Positions 1 to 7,063 of a stretch of 12,116 nucleotides of DNA are shown one piece after another. Origin of the DNA: Chloroflexota bacterium (GTDB taxonomy: Bacteria > Chloroflexota > Anaerolineae > Aggregatilineales > Phototrophicaceae). Positions within the stretch are counted from its first letter, which is position 1. Every line of letters begins with the position of its first letter. Location: positions 1-12,116 of the forward strand of contig QGUR01000126.1 in NCBI GenBank assembly GCA_003242205.1, in the 5' to 3' direction. The position numbers and the translations under genes are program-made. The notes under the pieces were generated by a model. The model saw nothing but the letters and a program-made list of their open reading frames with translations, was not told where the DNA came from and searched no databases.

Positions 1-680
1 AGGTCGTGGCGGTCGTTGCCCTGCCGATGGATCTCGAAACCGGCTTTCTGTTTTTCGTGACGGCGTGTGGCGAGGTCAAGCGCCTGCGTATTGAAGACCT
101 GCCCGGTATGACGGCCAATGCCTTCACGGTAATGGACGTGGAAGACGGCGACCGGCTTGGCTGGGTGCTGGTCACGAGCGGCGAAAACGAGATTGTGCTG
201 GCTACGGCGCAGGCGCAGGCCATTCGTTTCCGCGAAACCGATGTTCGCCCCACCGGCCTTTCCGCCGGGGGAATGCGCGGCATCAAACTGTCCGGCCAGC
301 ATGATTGCGTCATCGGCGCGGGCATTGCCACCGACGAGCACATGCTCTGGACGGTAACAGACGACGGTATCGCCAAGATTTCGCCGCTGAGCGAATATCC
401 CACTCAGGGGCGCGCGGGCAGCGGCGTCGTGACGATGAAGCTGACCGCCGACAGCCGCGGGCTGGCTGCTGCCACGGTCGGCCAGCCGGACGATGCTGTC
501 ATCCTGTTGACGACCAAGAACCGGCCCAAATATATGCGGCTGAGCCTTGCGCCCAAAACCAAAAGGCCGGGCAAGGGCGATTACATCATCTCCATGCCGG
601 CGCGCGAACAGGTCGCGAGCGTCGTTCCCTATCAGAAACGCGTCCAGCTTCCAGAACGCGAGCCCGAACCAATGGCATAG
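1..680 (+). CDS. gyrA: DNA gyrase (or topoisomerase IV) subunit A, C-terminal fragment, 5' truncated
   Basis: The reading frame is open from base 3 and stops with TAG at 678-680, giving about 225 residues of the C-terminal beta-pinwheel domain. This domain wraps DNA so that the A2B2 enzyme can introduce or relax supercoils. Visible blade repeats include VKRLRIEDL, the very typical IRFRETDVRPTG...GGMRGIKLSG segment, and VTDDGIAKISPLSEYPTQGR. About four blades remain, followed by a short acidic/proline tail. The breakage-reunion domain, the active-site Tyr and the GyrA box lie upstream of the window, so GyrA and ParC cannot be separated with certainty. The long repeated CTD with the VRPTG/MRGIKL signature favours GyrA. 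GTG at 6 and ATG at 27 are internal codons, not starts. The gene converges on the BTAD regulator and ends 18 bases before a strong hairpin. Confidence 0.93.
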   Translation, partial: VVAVVALPMDLETGFLFFVTACGEVKRLRIEDLPGMTANAFTVMDVEDGDRLGWVLVTSGENEIVLATAQAQAIRFRETDVRPTGLSAGGMRGIKLSGQHDCVIGAGIATDEHMLWTVTDDGIAKISPLSEYPTQGRAGSGVVTMKLTADSRGLAAATVGQPDDAVILLTTKNRPKYMRLSLAPKTKRPGKGDYIISMPAREQVASVVPYQKRVQLPEREPEPMA

Positions 681-698
681 TCCGGCTTCTGTACCTGA

Positions 699-736
699 AA
701 ACACAACGAGGCGACACATATCGCCTCGTTGTGTTT
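699..736. terminator. Bidirectional intrinsic terminator between convergent gyrA and the BTAD regulator
   Basis: A perfect 16-bp inverted repeat (699-714 pairs with 721-736) encloses a 6-base loop CACATA. The arms begin with AAACACAACG and end with GTTGTGTTT, so transcripts from either side end in a U-rich 3' arm. It lies 18 bases after the gyrA stop and 24 bases after the stop of the minus-strand gene, which is the expected place for a terminator shared by both. Confidence 0.88.
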
Positions 737-760
737 ATAAGACCGGGCAGGCCGTTGAGC

Positions 761-1951
761 CTAACGATTTTGCGCCAGTTCCGCCCGGATCGTTTCCGCC
801 AGCCCTTGCAACGTTGGCCCCGGCGTAACACCAAGCGAGTTCTTAAGCTGCTGTTCCAGCCGGTCGTAGACCAGTAGCGCGTCCTGATGCATACCCAGAG
901 TGCGGTAGAGGCGCATGATGTGGTGCGCCAGATCCTCACGCTGCCGGTTGGTCGTCGCGGCGCGCAGGTAGAAGCCCAGAGCGCGATGCATTTCCCCCTG
1001 ACGCTCGGTCGATCTCGCCAGCGCCACCAGCGCCTCGCCATAGGTCTGGCGCAATTCCTCTCGCCGCCGTTGCACCCAGGGCATTTCGATCGACGTCAGG
1101 AAATCACCCCGGTACAGAGCCAGCGCCCGGCGAAGCAAAACAACGGCTTCGTCTGTCGAGACGACGGCGCTTTCCTGCACCGCTTCGTTGAATAATGCGG
1201 CATCGTAGCTGAGCTCGATCTCCGGCGCGATGTGATAAAAGCCGGACCAGTAGACGGTGAGATCGATGCCAAGCACCTCGCTGATCTTGCGCTTGGTCAC
1301 GTGAAACACATTAGTGGCTTCACGGGTCGACAGATTGGGCCAGAATGTTTCGAAGATATCGCTGCGGGTCGTCATGCCCCGGTCAACGAGATAAAAGAAC
1401 AGCGAACGCGGCAGCACGCCGTCCCACGAGTCGACAGGCTTGCCGTTCAACTGCACCCGACCGGCCCCCAGCGCCCGAACTTCCAGCAGCGTTTTGCCCT
1501 CGGCATTATGACGAGCATAATCCCACAGCATCAGCGTTCGCTCGGCAGGAATGAAGCGCGTATGTGAACGCAGCCGCTCATCATCGAGCGCGACCTTTGG
1601 AACCTGCCGCCCTACAAGAACCACTCTTCCGTTCATGTGCTTAAAAATCAATTCCGGCAAATAAGTCTCGAGGCTGGCCGGGTCGACACGATCAAATTCA
1701 TCCAGCACCAGTGTCGAGACACTGGCCAGCCCGCCCGCCTGGCTGGCGCACGACTGCTCGATCAATCTATGAACTTCTTCGGCAGACAGGTTGTTGCCAT
1801 CTAACCGCACGTATACACTGTCTGGCTCGCGCAGGATTGCCCCCAACGCGGTGTGCTGCTGCACAAAATTCGGCTGCAAAATGATCAGCTTTGCGTCTGG
1901 CTCTAGTGCTTCAAATTGCTCTATTGCAAGCTCTTGTGATAAAACGGGCAT
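761..1951 (-). CDS. SARP/BTAD-family transcriptional regulator with degenerate ATPase-like N-terminus
   Basis: A 396-residue cytoplasmic protein. Residues about 20-150 resemble the front of a MalT/STAND-like ATPase: a beta strand KLIILQPNF where a P-loop would be expected, then a Walker-B-like LVLDEFDRVD (81-90) and a strand GRVVLVGRQVP. No GxxxxGK[ST] Walker A is present. Residues about 155-245 form an OmpR-type winged helix (VRALGAGRVQLNG...FWPN...TNVFHVTKRKISEVLG). Residues about 250-390 are a bacterial transcriptional activation domain made of TPR-like helices (FNEAV...ALALYRGDFL...LRQTYGEALVALA...YDRLEQQLKNSLGVTPGP). It is probably a DNA-binding activator; its target and signal are unknown. 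I chose the ATG at 1951 because AAAAGGGG lies 6 bases upstream. A longer frame from 2005 has no ribosome binding site and adds 18 polar residues. It is divergent from nothing and probably monocistronic, with its own promoter at 2021-2050. Confidence 0.88.
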   Translation of the reverse strand: MPVLSQELAIEQFEALEPDAKLIILQPNFVQQHTALGAILREPDSVYVRLDGNNLSAEEVHRLIEQSCASQAGGLASVSTLVLDEFDRVDPASLETYLPELIFKHMNGRVVLVGRQVPKVALDDERLRSHTRFIPAERTLMLWDYARHNAEGKTLLEVRALGAGRVQLNGKPVDSWDGVLPRSLFFYLVDRGMTTRSDIFETFWPNLSTREATNVFHVTKRKISEVLGIDLTVYWSGFYHIAPEIELSYDAALFNEAVQESAVVSTDEAVVLLRRALALYRGDFLTSIEMPWVQRRREELRQTYGEALVALARSTERQGEMHRALGFYLRAATTNRQREDLAHHIMRLYRTLGMHQDALLVYDRLEQQLKNSLGVTPGPTLQGLAETIRAELAQNR

Positions 1952-2020
1952 TGCATACCCCTTTTCGCGCAAGTCCCCTGTAATGCGTCCATGTGAACGC
2001 CCCAATCCCGCTGGCGCGCA

Positions 2021-2050
2021 ATTCTAGCTCACTTATTTGCAGCACGCCAA
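2021..2050 (-). promoter_or_regulatory. Putative sigma70-type promoter of the BTAD regulator
   Basis: On the minus strand TTGGCG (2045-2050, 4/6 to the -35 consensus) is followed by an 18-base spacer and TAGAAT (2021-2026, 5/6 to the -10 consensus). Transcription would start near 2014, leaving about 60 bases of leader before the ATG at 1951. It falls in the 134-base gap after the rel stop codon. No convincing rel terminator is seen in this gap, so read-through from rel remains possible. Confidence 0.45.
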
Positions 2051-2085
2051 AGCAGTTATTAAGTTCGGGCGCCATGCTCCTCATT

Positions 2086-4266
2086 TTAGGTCGTATTCCG
2101 TCGTCGCGCCTCCACAACACTGGCAATACACTCGATACGAGTGAGCACGCGGGCAAGCTGCTGCAAATCGGTCAGTTCCATCGTCAGATCAAAGGTGGCA
2201 ATGTTCTGCCGCGTCGACACTGAGACGGAGGACATATTGACCTTCTCATCCGCGATCACGGTGCTGATGTCGCGCATCAGCCCTTCCCGATCATATGCGA
2301 CAATCTCAACGGGAACCGTAAACCGTTGCTCGTTTTTAACTCGCCCCCAATTCACCTCAATCAGACGTTCGCTTTCCGCCGAGGACTGAATATTCGGGCA
2401 GTCGCTGCGATGGACGGTGACCCCGCGCCCACGCGTCACATAGCCGACGATCGAGTCTCCCGGCATGGGGCTGCAACATTTCGCCAGATTGACCAGCAGG
2501 CCACTCGTCCCCTGAATGTTGATCCCATTGGCCGAGTCGACCATGACCCCCGCCGGCGATGGCCGGGGCTTGAGCAACTGGCGGTCGCGTTCCTCCTGAT
2601 CACGCCGCTCCATTTCGAGGATGCGATTGGTGATCTGCCCGCCATTAATGTCACCCGCTCCGACAGCGGCCAGAAAGTCGTCGAGCCGGTCGTAGCCAAA
2701 CCACTGGTAAACGGTGTCGAAGGACATGCTGTCGATCAGGCCGAGCCGTTTCAGCTCGCGCTCCAGCACTTCGCGCCCGCTTTGGATGTGCTTGTCACGA
2801 TTCTGCTTGCGGAACCAGAGGCGAATCTTGGAACGTGCCCGCGTAGTATGCACGTAGCCAAGATCGGGATTGAGCCAGTCCAGGCTCGGCCCGCCGCGCT
2901 TGGCTGTCAGGATTTCGACCTGATCGCCCGTCTTGAGCTGGTAGTTTAGGCTGACCAGCCGCCCGTGAACCTTCGCTCCACGACAACGATGGCCGATTTC
3001 CGTGTGGATATGGTAGGCGAAGTCGATTGGCGTCGCGCCGACAGGCAGGTCGACGATGTCGCCCTTGGGCGTAAAGGCATAGACCCGGTCCTGAAAAACC
3101 TCGGTCTTCATCGTGTCGACAAAGGTCGCCGCGTCATCGACTTCCGGGCCAAACTCCATCAGCCGCCGCAGGTAGTTGATTCGCCGCTCGAAAGCCTCGT
3201 CCTTGATGCGCGAGACTCCCTCCTTGTAGCGCCAGTGCGCGGCGATACCGTACTCGGCGTGCTCGTGCATCTCCCACGTGCGAATCTGGACCTCGACGGT
3301 CTTGCCCTGATTGTCGAGCACCGCCGTGTGAAGGCTCTGGTAAAAGTTGTCTTTCGGGGAAGCGATATAGTCGTCGAACTCACCCGGTATCGGACGCCAG
3401 AGATTATGAACGACGCCGAGCACCAGATAGCACTCCGGTACGGTATCGACAATCACGCGCACGGCGCGCACGTCATACACCCGCTCAAACGGCAGGTCCT
3501 TACGTTGCATCTTGCGGTAGATGCTATAGACATGCTTGGGCCGCCCCGTAATCGTCGCGTTGGTTACGTTGTACTTTATCAGCTCGTTACGCAGCGTGTT
3601 GATGATCTGCGACAGATACGCTTCGCGGTCGGCCCGACGTTCATCGAGGCGCGTCACAATCGAGCGATAGGCCTCCGGGTCGAGATAGCGGAGGCTGAGA
3701 TCCTCAAGTTCCCACTTGATCTGCCAGATGCCGAGCCGATTGGCAAGCGGCGCGAAAATATCCAGCGTTTCTTTCGCAATCTTACGCTGCTTGTCTTCCG
3801 GCATAAAGCCGAGCGTACGCATGTTATGAAGCCGGTCGGCCAGCTTCACCAGCACGATACGAACGTCGTCGCCCATGCCGAGCAGCATCTTGCGAATGTA
3901 CTCAAGCTCACGGTCAGCCGTGCGGCTGCGCCGGTCGGTCTCCATCTTGATGGGCAGATGGGTCAGCTTGGTCGCGCCGTCCACGATATTGGCGACGGTA
4001 TCGCCAAACTCGGCTCGAATCTCGTCCAGCGTGGCCGAGGTATCTTCCACCAGATCATGCATTAGCGCGGCGGCAATGGCCTCGGCATCAAGGTGCATGT
4101 CGGCCAGAATCTGCGCGACGGCGACGCAGTGCGTAAAATAGGGTTCGCCGGATTTGCGAAACTGTCCCGCGTGCAGAGTCTCAGCCTTGCGATAGGCACG
4201 TTCAATCAGCGAACGATCGTTCGGCGTCAGATCGGGAAGGCTATCCAGCAGCAGTTGCAGGCTCAT
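2086..4266 (-). CDS. rel: Rel/SpoT-family (p)ppGpp synthetase/hydrolase, full length
   Basis: A 726-residue stringent-response enzyme that makes (p)ppGpp from ATP plus GTP/GDP and probably degrades it. Domain order is complete. The HD hydrolase (about 20-175) has R37, H46, H70-D71, E74-D75 (HDLVEDT), D144 and N148. The synthetase (about 230-345) has R242, K244, K252, D265, YQSLH at 309-313 and E325 in VEVQIRT. TGS spans about 388-450 (VYAFTPKGD...FAYHIHTEIG). The helical/zinc-finger-like region has C597, C598 and C623. The C-terminal ACT domain spans about 648-723. The hydrolase site looks intact, so a bifunctional enzyme is expected. However, residues 296-299 read EFDD, the motif usual in monofunctional RelA, rather than RxKD. 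The ATG at 4266 has only a weak ribosome binding site, but an in-frame TGA seven codons upstream forces this start. The gene is divergent from moeA. Confidence 0.96.
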   Translation of the reverse strand: MSLQLLLDSLPDLTPNDRSLIERAYRKAETLHAGQFRKSGEPYFTHCVAVAQILADMHLDAEAIAAALMHDLVEDTSATLDEIRAEFGDTVANIVDGATKLTHLPIKMETDRRSRTADRELEYIRKMLLGMGDDVRIVLVKLADRLHNMRTLGFMPEDKQRKIAKETLDIFAPLANRLGIWQIKWELEDLSLRYLDPEAYRSIVTRLDERRADREAYLSQIINTLRNELIKYNVTNATITGRPKHVYSIYRKMQRKDLPFERVYDVRAVRVIVDTVPECYLVLGVVHNLWRPIPGEFDDYIASPKDNFYQSLHTAVLDNQGKTVEVQIRTWEMHEHAEYGIAAHWRYKEGVSRIKDEAFERRINYLRRLMEFGPEVDDAATFVDTMKTEVFQDRVYAFTPKGDIVDLPVGATPIDFAYHIHTEIGHRCRGAKVHGRLVSLNYQLKTGDQVEILTAKRGGPSLDWLNPDLGYVHTTRARSKIRLWFRKQNRDKHIQSGREVLERELKRLGLIDSMSFDTVYQWFGYDRLDDFLAAVGAGDINGGQITNRILEMERRDQEERDRQLLKPRPSPAGVMVDSANGINIQGTSGLLVNLAKCCSPMPGDSIVGYVTRGRGVTVHRSDCPNIQSSAESERLIEVNWGRVKNEQRFTVPVEIVAYDREGLMRDISTVIADEKVNMSSVSVSTRQNIATFDLTMELTDLQQLARVLTRIECIASVVEARRRNTT

Positions 4267-4320
4267 AGGCCAGGAAAACGCTAATCACCGGTGGGATTCA
4301 AGATTACATCCTGCTTCACT

Positions 4321-4326
4321 ATTTTA
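4321..4326 (-). promoter_or_regulatory. rel: Possible -10 element for rel
   Basis: The minus strand reads TAAAAT (5/6 to TATAAT) here, about 55 bases upstream of the rel ATG. No good -35 hexamer sits 16-18 bases further upstream, so it would be weak or need an activator. It lies back to back with the moeA promoter. Confidence 0.3.
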
Positions 4327-4341
4327 CTACAGATTTCAGTA

Positions 4342-4357
4342 TTACGGCATCCCGTAA
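4342..4357. promoter_or_regulatory. Perfect 6-4-6 inverted repeat in the rel/moeA divergent promoter region (operator candidate)
   Basis: TTACGG (4342-4347) and CCGTAA (4352-4357) are exact inverted repeats separated by CATC. The right half overlaps the proposed moeA -35 (4354-4359), and the left half lies about 16 bases upstream of the proposed rel -10. The geometry suits binding by a dimeric regulator. No second copy was noticed in the window, so an operator role is inferred from position only. Confidence 0.35.
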
Positions 4358-4381
4358 CAAAGGCGCTCCGGGTGTTATAAT
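4354..4381 (+). promoter_or_regulatory. moeA: Sigma70-type promoter of the moeA-VKOR pair
   Basis: GTAACA (4354-4359, 4/6 to TTGACA), a 16-base spacer and a perfect TATAAT (4376-4381). Transcription should start near 4388, about 30 bases before the GTG start. The perfect -10 and its position in a divergent gap make this the best promoter in the window. Confidence 0.6.
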
Positions 4382-4418
4382 CGCGTTCGTTAACAACCGT
4401 AGATGAGAGGAAAACGAG

Positions 4419-5666
4419 GTGGCAGAGCTTCTCAGCGTTGATCTGGCGCTGGAACGGATTCTGAGCGACAAAACGCGGCTGCCCGCGGAACAGGTCGCGC
4501 TGGATGATGCGCTGGACCGCGTGCTGGCCGAAGACATCACGGCAGATATCAGCATTCCCGCTTTTGCCAATTCGAGCATGGACGGTTACGCCGTGCGCGC
4601 CGCCGACGTGCAGAACGCCAGCAGCAGCGCGCCGGTTTCACTCCGTGTCGTGGCGGATATTCCCGCGGGGACCTTTCCCACCATCATGCTAAGGCAGGGT
4701 GAAGCAGCCCGGATCATGACGGGCGCGCCGCTCCCATCGGGGGCCGATGCTGTTGTGCCGGTCGAGCATACCGACAGCGTTTTCTCTCAGGACGGCATGA
4801 CACCCCCGCCGGAACAGATTCAGGTTTTTCAAGCGTTGGGATCGGGCGATTATGTGCGCCCTGCCGGTGAAGATATCGAGGCCGGTCAGCGCGTGCTCGC
4901 CGCCGGGACGCTTTTGCGCGCTCAGGAAATCGGCGTGCTCGCTGCGCTGGGCCGGGCGGTCGTCCCCGTCATCAGGCGTCCGCGCGTGGCGATCCTGAGC
5001 ACGGGCAACGAATTGACGGAAGTCGGAAAGCCACTTCAGCCGGGCGCAATCTACGATAGCAACAGCCACACGCTTGCCGGCCTCGTCCGCACGCATGGCG
5101 GCGAGGCAATCCGCATTCCGCGCGCACTGGACACGCAGGAAGACGTGCGCCGTCGCTTTCAGCAGGCGCTCGACGCCGAGCCGGACATCGTCATCAGTTC
5201 GGCGGGCGTCTCGGTTGGCGCGTTTGACGTTGTGCGAACGGTGCTGGCCGAACTGGGGCAGGTCGACTTCTGGCGCATCAACCTGCGGCCGGGAAAACCG
5301 CTGGCCTATGGACACCTCGGCGGCGTGCCATTTTTCGGTCTGCCGGGCAACCCGGTCTCGGCCATGATCACGTTTGACGTCTTTGTGCGCCCGGTCATGA
5401 TGGCGCTCAGCGGACGCCCCGATTCGTGGACGACAATCCAGGTTGTTGCCGGCCATGCGTTTGATTCGGATGGACGACGAAGCTACCTGCGTGTTAAACT
5501 TCAGCGGGAAAATGGCCTGGTGATCGCGACCACGACCGGCACGCAAAGCTCAGGCGCGCTGACCTCGATGGTGTTGGCGGACGCCTTGCTCATCATTCCA
5601 GAGGGTGTCCGGCGTGTGGAGGCCGGTGCCGTATTGGAAGCGCGATTGCTAAGACCTATCGTATAA
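4419..5666 (+). CDS. moeA: Molybdopterin molybdenumtransferase MoeA
   Basis: A 415-residue enzyme of molybdenum cofactor synthesis. MoeA inserts molybdate into adenylylated molybdopterin, releasing AMP; it acts in the cytoplasm. Family signatures are all present: SSMDGYAVR (52-60), ARIMTGAPLPSGADAVVPVE (97-116), RPAGEDI (147-153), ILSTGNEL (192-199), YDSNSH (212-217), SSAGVSVGAFD (260-270), NLRPGKP (288-294) and FFGLPGNPVSA (305-315), followed by the C-terminal beta-barrel domain IV. The GTG start is supported by GAGAGG at 4405-4410 with 8-base spacing and by the normal MAELLSVDLAL beginning. No other molybdopterin gene (moaA, mogA, mobA) is in the window. A VKOR gene follows after 37 bases, so the two are probably cotranscribed. 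Length is normal and no key motif is missing. The usual SGGVSVGD reads SAGVSVGA here. Confidence 0.96.
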   Translation: MAELLSVDLALERILSDKTRLPAEQVALDDALDRVLAEDITADISIPAFANSSMDGYAVRAADVQNASSSAPVSLRVVADIPAGTFPTIMLRQGEAARIMTGAPLPSGADAVVPVEHTDSVFSQDGMTPPPEQIQVFQALGSGDYVRPAGEDIEAGQRVLAAGTLLRAQEIGVLAALGRAVVPVIRRPRVAILSTGNELTEVGKPLQPGAIYDSNSHTLAGLVRTHGGEAIRIPRALDTQEDVRRRFQQALDAEPDIVISSAGVSVGAFDVVRTVLAELGQVDFWRINLRPGKPLAYGHLGGVPFFGLPGNPVSAMITFDVFVRPVMMALSGRPDSWTTIQVVAGHAFDSDGRRSYLRVKLQRENGLVIATTTGTQSSGALTSMVLADALLIIPEGVRRVEAGAVLEARLLRPIV

Positions 5667-5703
5667 CTAACTGTGTTGAGGCGTAAAGAGACAAGAGGTT
5701 CCC

Positions 5704-6192
5704 ATGGCAAGCACCGCAAATGTAAAATCCACATCCACCGTCGAACCGGCAAGCCAACGCTTCACGCTGCGCCGTATCGGGCTGCTGCTCGTCGTCCTGG
5801 GTCTGCTCATCACCGGCTACATGACTTACAACAAACTGGCCGGCATTCCGCTGCAGTGTGCCGAAGTTGGCATGATCAACTGTGCGGTCGTTGAAAACAG
5901 CGCCTGGTCGCGCGTCATGGGGATTCCCACCGCCATGCTGGGCTTCATCGCGCATCTCATGGTTGGCACCGTTCTTGTTCTGGAAACGCGCAATTCGTTC
6001 TTCCGCGAATACGCGCCGCTCATGCTGACGGGCATCACGCTATTCGCCCTGCTCTATCACTGCTACCTCACGTTTTACGTCGCGCTGACGGTGCTGAAGG
6101 CGCTTTGCCCGTACTGCCTTGCCGCGCACACGGTGATGGCGATTCAGTTCGTCGTGTCGGTGATCCGGCTGCGTCGCTATCTGATGAGCTAA
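5704..6192 (+). CDS. Stand-alone VKOR-family membrane disulfide-forming protein
   Basis: A 162-residue integral membrane protein of the vitamin K epoxide reductase family. In bacteria, homologues oxidise a periplasmic/extracytoplasmic thioredoxin-like partner and pass electrons to quinone, driving disulfide formation in exported proteins. After a polar N-terminus there are about four hydrophobic segments (about 24-43, 74-94, 105-129, 136-155). The four family cysteines are present: the loop pair C52 and C60 (the C-x7-C spacing of the family) and the CPYC redox motif at 135-138. SAWSRVMGIPTAMLG (66-80) is the typical segment after the loop pair. Many bacterial members are fused to thioredoxin; this one is not, and no thioredoxin-like gene is in the window. 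AGAGG at 5694-5698, 5 bases before the ATG, supports the start. It follows moeA by 37 bases. An extra C120 lies in a membrane segment. Confidence 0.9.
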   Translation: MASTANVKSTSTVEPASQRFTLRRIGLLLVVLGLLITGYMTYNKLAGIPLQCAEVGMINCAVVENSAWSRVMGIPTAMLGFIAHLMVGTVLVLETRNSFFREYAPLMLTGITLFALLYHCYLTFYVALTVLKALCPYCLAAHTVMAIQFVVSVIRLRRYLMS

Positions 6193-6198
6193 AAGTTC

Positions 6199-6213
6199 CC
6201 TGCCGGTGGCAGG
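6199..6213. repeat. Small hairpin after the VKOR gene
   Basis: CCTGCC (6199-6204) and GGCAGG (6208-6213) form a perfect 6-bp stem with a 3-base loop, 7 bases after the VKOR stop codon. There is no U-tract. It may stabilise the mRNA 3' end upstream of the main terminator, or be incidental. Confidence 0.35.
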
Positions 6214-6233
6214 TGTTACAGGGTTTAAATAAC

Positions 6234-6258
6234 AAGAGCGACCGTAACGGTCGCTCTT
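6234..6258. terminator. Bidirectional intrinsic terminator between the VKOR and S1-domain genes
   Basis: AAGAGCGACCG (6234-6244) pairs perfectly with CGGTCGCTCTT (6248-6258) around a TAA loop, an 11-bp stem. On the plus strand it is followed by the T-rich TGTTGTTGTGTT. On the minus strand the 3' side reads GTTATTTAAA. It sits 41 bases after the VKOR stop and 33 bases after the stop of the convergent S1 gene. Confidence 0.8.
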
Positions 6259-6291
6259 TGTTGTTGTGTTCGCTTATTCAACCGCAAACGT

Positions 6292-7008
6292 CTAACGCGT
6301 GCTGTGGTGCTTGAGCGTGCGGGACAGAATATCTTCCAGTTCCTGACGGCGGTTCTTCTTGTCCTGCTTGCTTTCGCGACGCGACGCGCTCTCCGCCTTA
6401 CCACTGCGGCCTTCCATCGCCCGGCGCAGGGCCAGTTCCATGGCCGTCGGCACGTAATCGTCTTCCGGTTCCTGAGGCATCTGGGCCGGTTCTTCCAGCG
6501 CCTTCAGGCTCATGTCAATACGACGCTTCTTGCGGTTCAGCTTGATAATCTGGGCGTTTACCTGATCGCCAACCTTGACCACATCGGATGGCGAGTTGAC
6601 AAAACCGCTTGCCAGTTCAGACACATGAATCATGCCGGGGCGCTCCGCGCCGATATCGACAAAAACGCCGAACGGCTCCATCCGCACCACCGTGCCGGTG
6701 ACAGTCATGCCCTCATGCAGGTCGTCCCACGACAGCGCAGGCGGCTTCACCAGCGACAGAGCGATACGGTTCGTCTCGCGGTCAACGCGCAGAACGTAAG
6801 CCGTCACTTCCTCGCCAGCCTTGACGACGTCCTCGACGTTACGCACGTTAGGCTGGCCAAGCTGCGAAACGTGCAGCAGCGCATCCTGCCCAACGCCAAT
6901 GTCGACAAAAGCGCCGTAAAGCTCGATCCGCTTTACAGTGCCGCGAACTTCCATTCCAGGTGTTAGCTCGGCGACCGAGCTGGGTGCAGTCGTATTGTCC
7001 GCACTCAT
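6292..7008 (-). CDS. Two-S1-domain RNA-binding protein with charged C-terminal tail
   Basis: A 238-residue cytoplasmic protein with two OB-fold S1 RNA-binding domains. S1-1 is at about 16-88 (PGMEVRGTVKRIELYGAFVDIG...ALLHVSQL). S1-2 is at about 98-169 (EGMTVTGTVVRMEPFGVFVDIG...GMIHVSEL...KKRRIDMSLKA). Both keep the aromatic and FVDIG surface of the fold. The tail (about 175-238) is acidic at first (PEDDYVPTAMELALRRAME), then rich in Lys, Arg, Ser and Glu and probably disordered. It resembles S1 proteins annotated as RpsA-like, but it has only two repeats against four to six in true ribosomal protein S1, so binding to RNA or ribosomes is likely while the exact role is unknown. AAGGAG (7018-7023) 9 bases upstream supports the ATG at 7008. 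It follows the lipoprotein gene by 55 bases and may share its transcript. Confidence 0.9.
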   Translation of the reverse strand: MSADNTTAPSSVAELTPGMEVRGTVKRIELYGAFVDIGVGQDALLHVSQLGQPNVRNVEDVVKAGEEVTAYVLRVDRETNRIALSLVKPPALSWDDLHEGMTVTGTVVRMEPFGVFVDIGAERPGMIHVSELASGFVNSPSDVVKVGDQVNAQIIKLNRKKRRIDMSLKALEEPAQMPQEPEDDYVPTAMELALRRAMEGRSGKAESASRRESKQDKKNRRQELEDILSRTLKHHSTR

Positions 7009-7063
7009 CTTACACCGCTCCTTATCTGACCTCGTTGCCTACTCATCCTGATTCGTACGTTTT

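Noticed and set aside
1952..2005. Longer start for the BTAD regulator, adding MGRSHGRITGDLREKGYA.
   Set aside because: No ribosome binding site upstream of 2005, close to the predicted transcription start. The internal ATG at 1951 has AAAAGGGG 6 bases upstream, and the recognisable domain starts after it.
2965..4065. A 366-codon open frame on the plus strand antisense to rel.
   Set aside because: Shadow of a GC-rich gene in the opposite strand. The rel frame is certain from its motifs, and this frame shows no family features or ribosome binding site.
4689..5546. A 285-codon open frame on the minus strand antisense to moeA.
   Set aside because: It lies wholly within moeA, whose motifs are complete. 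Its translation is low in hydrophobic core pattern and rich in Arg/His/Asp, typical of a shadow frame.
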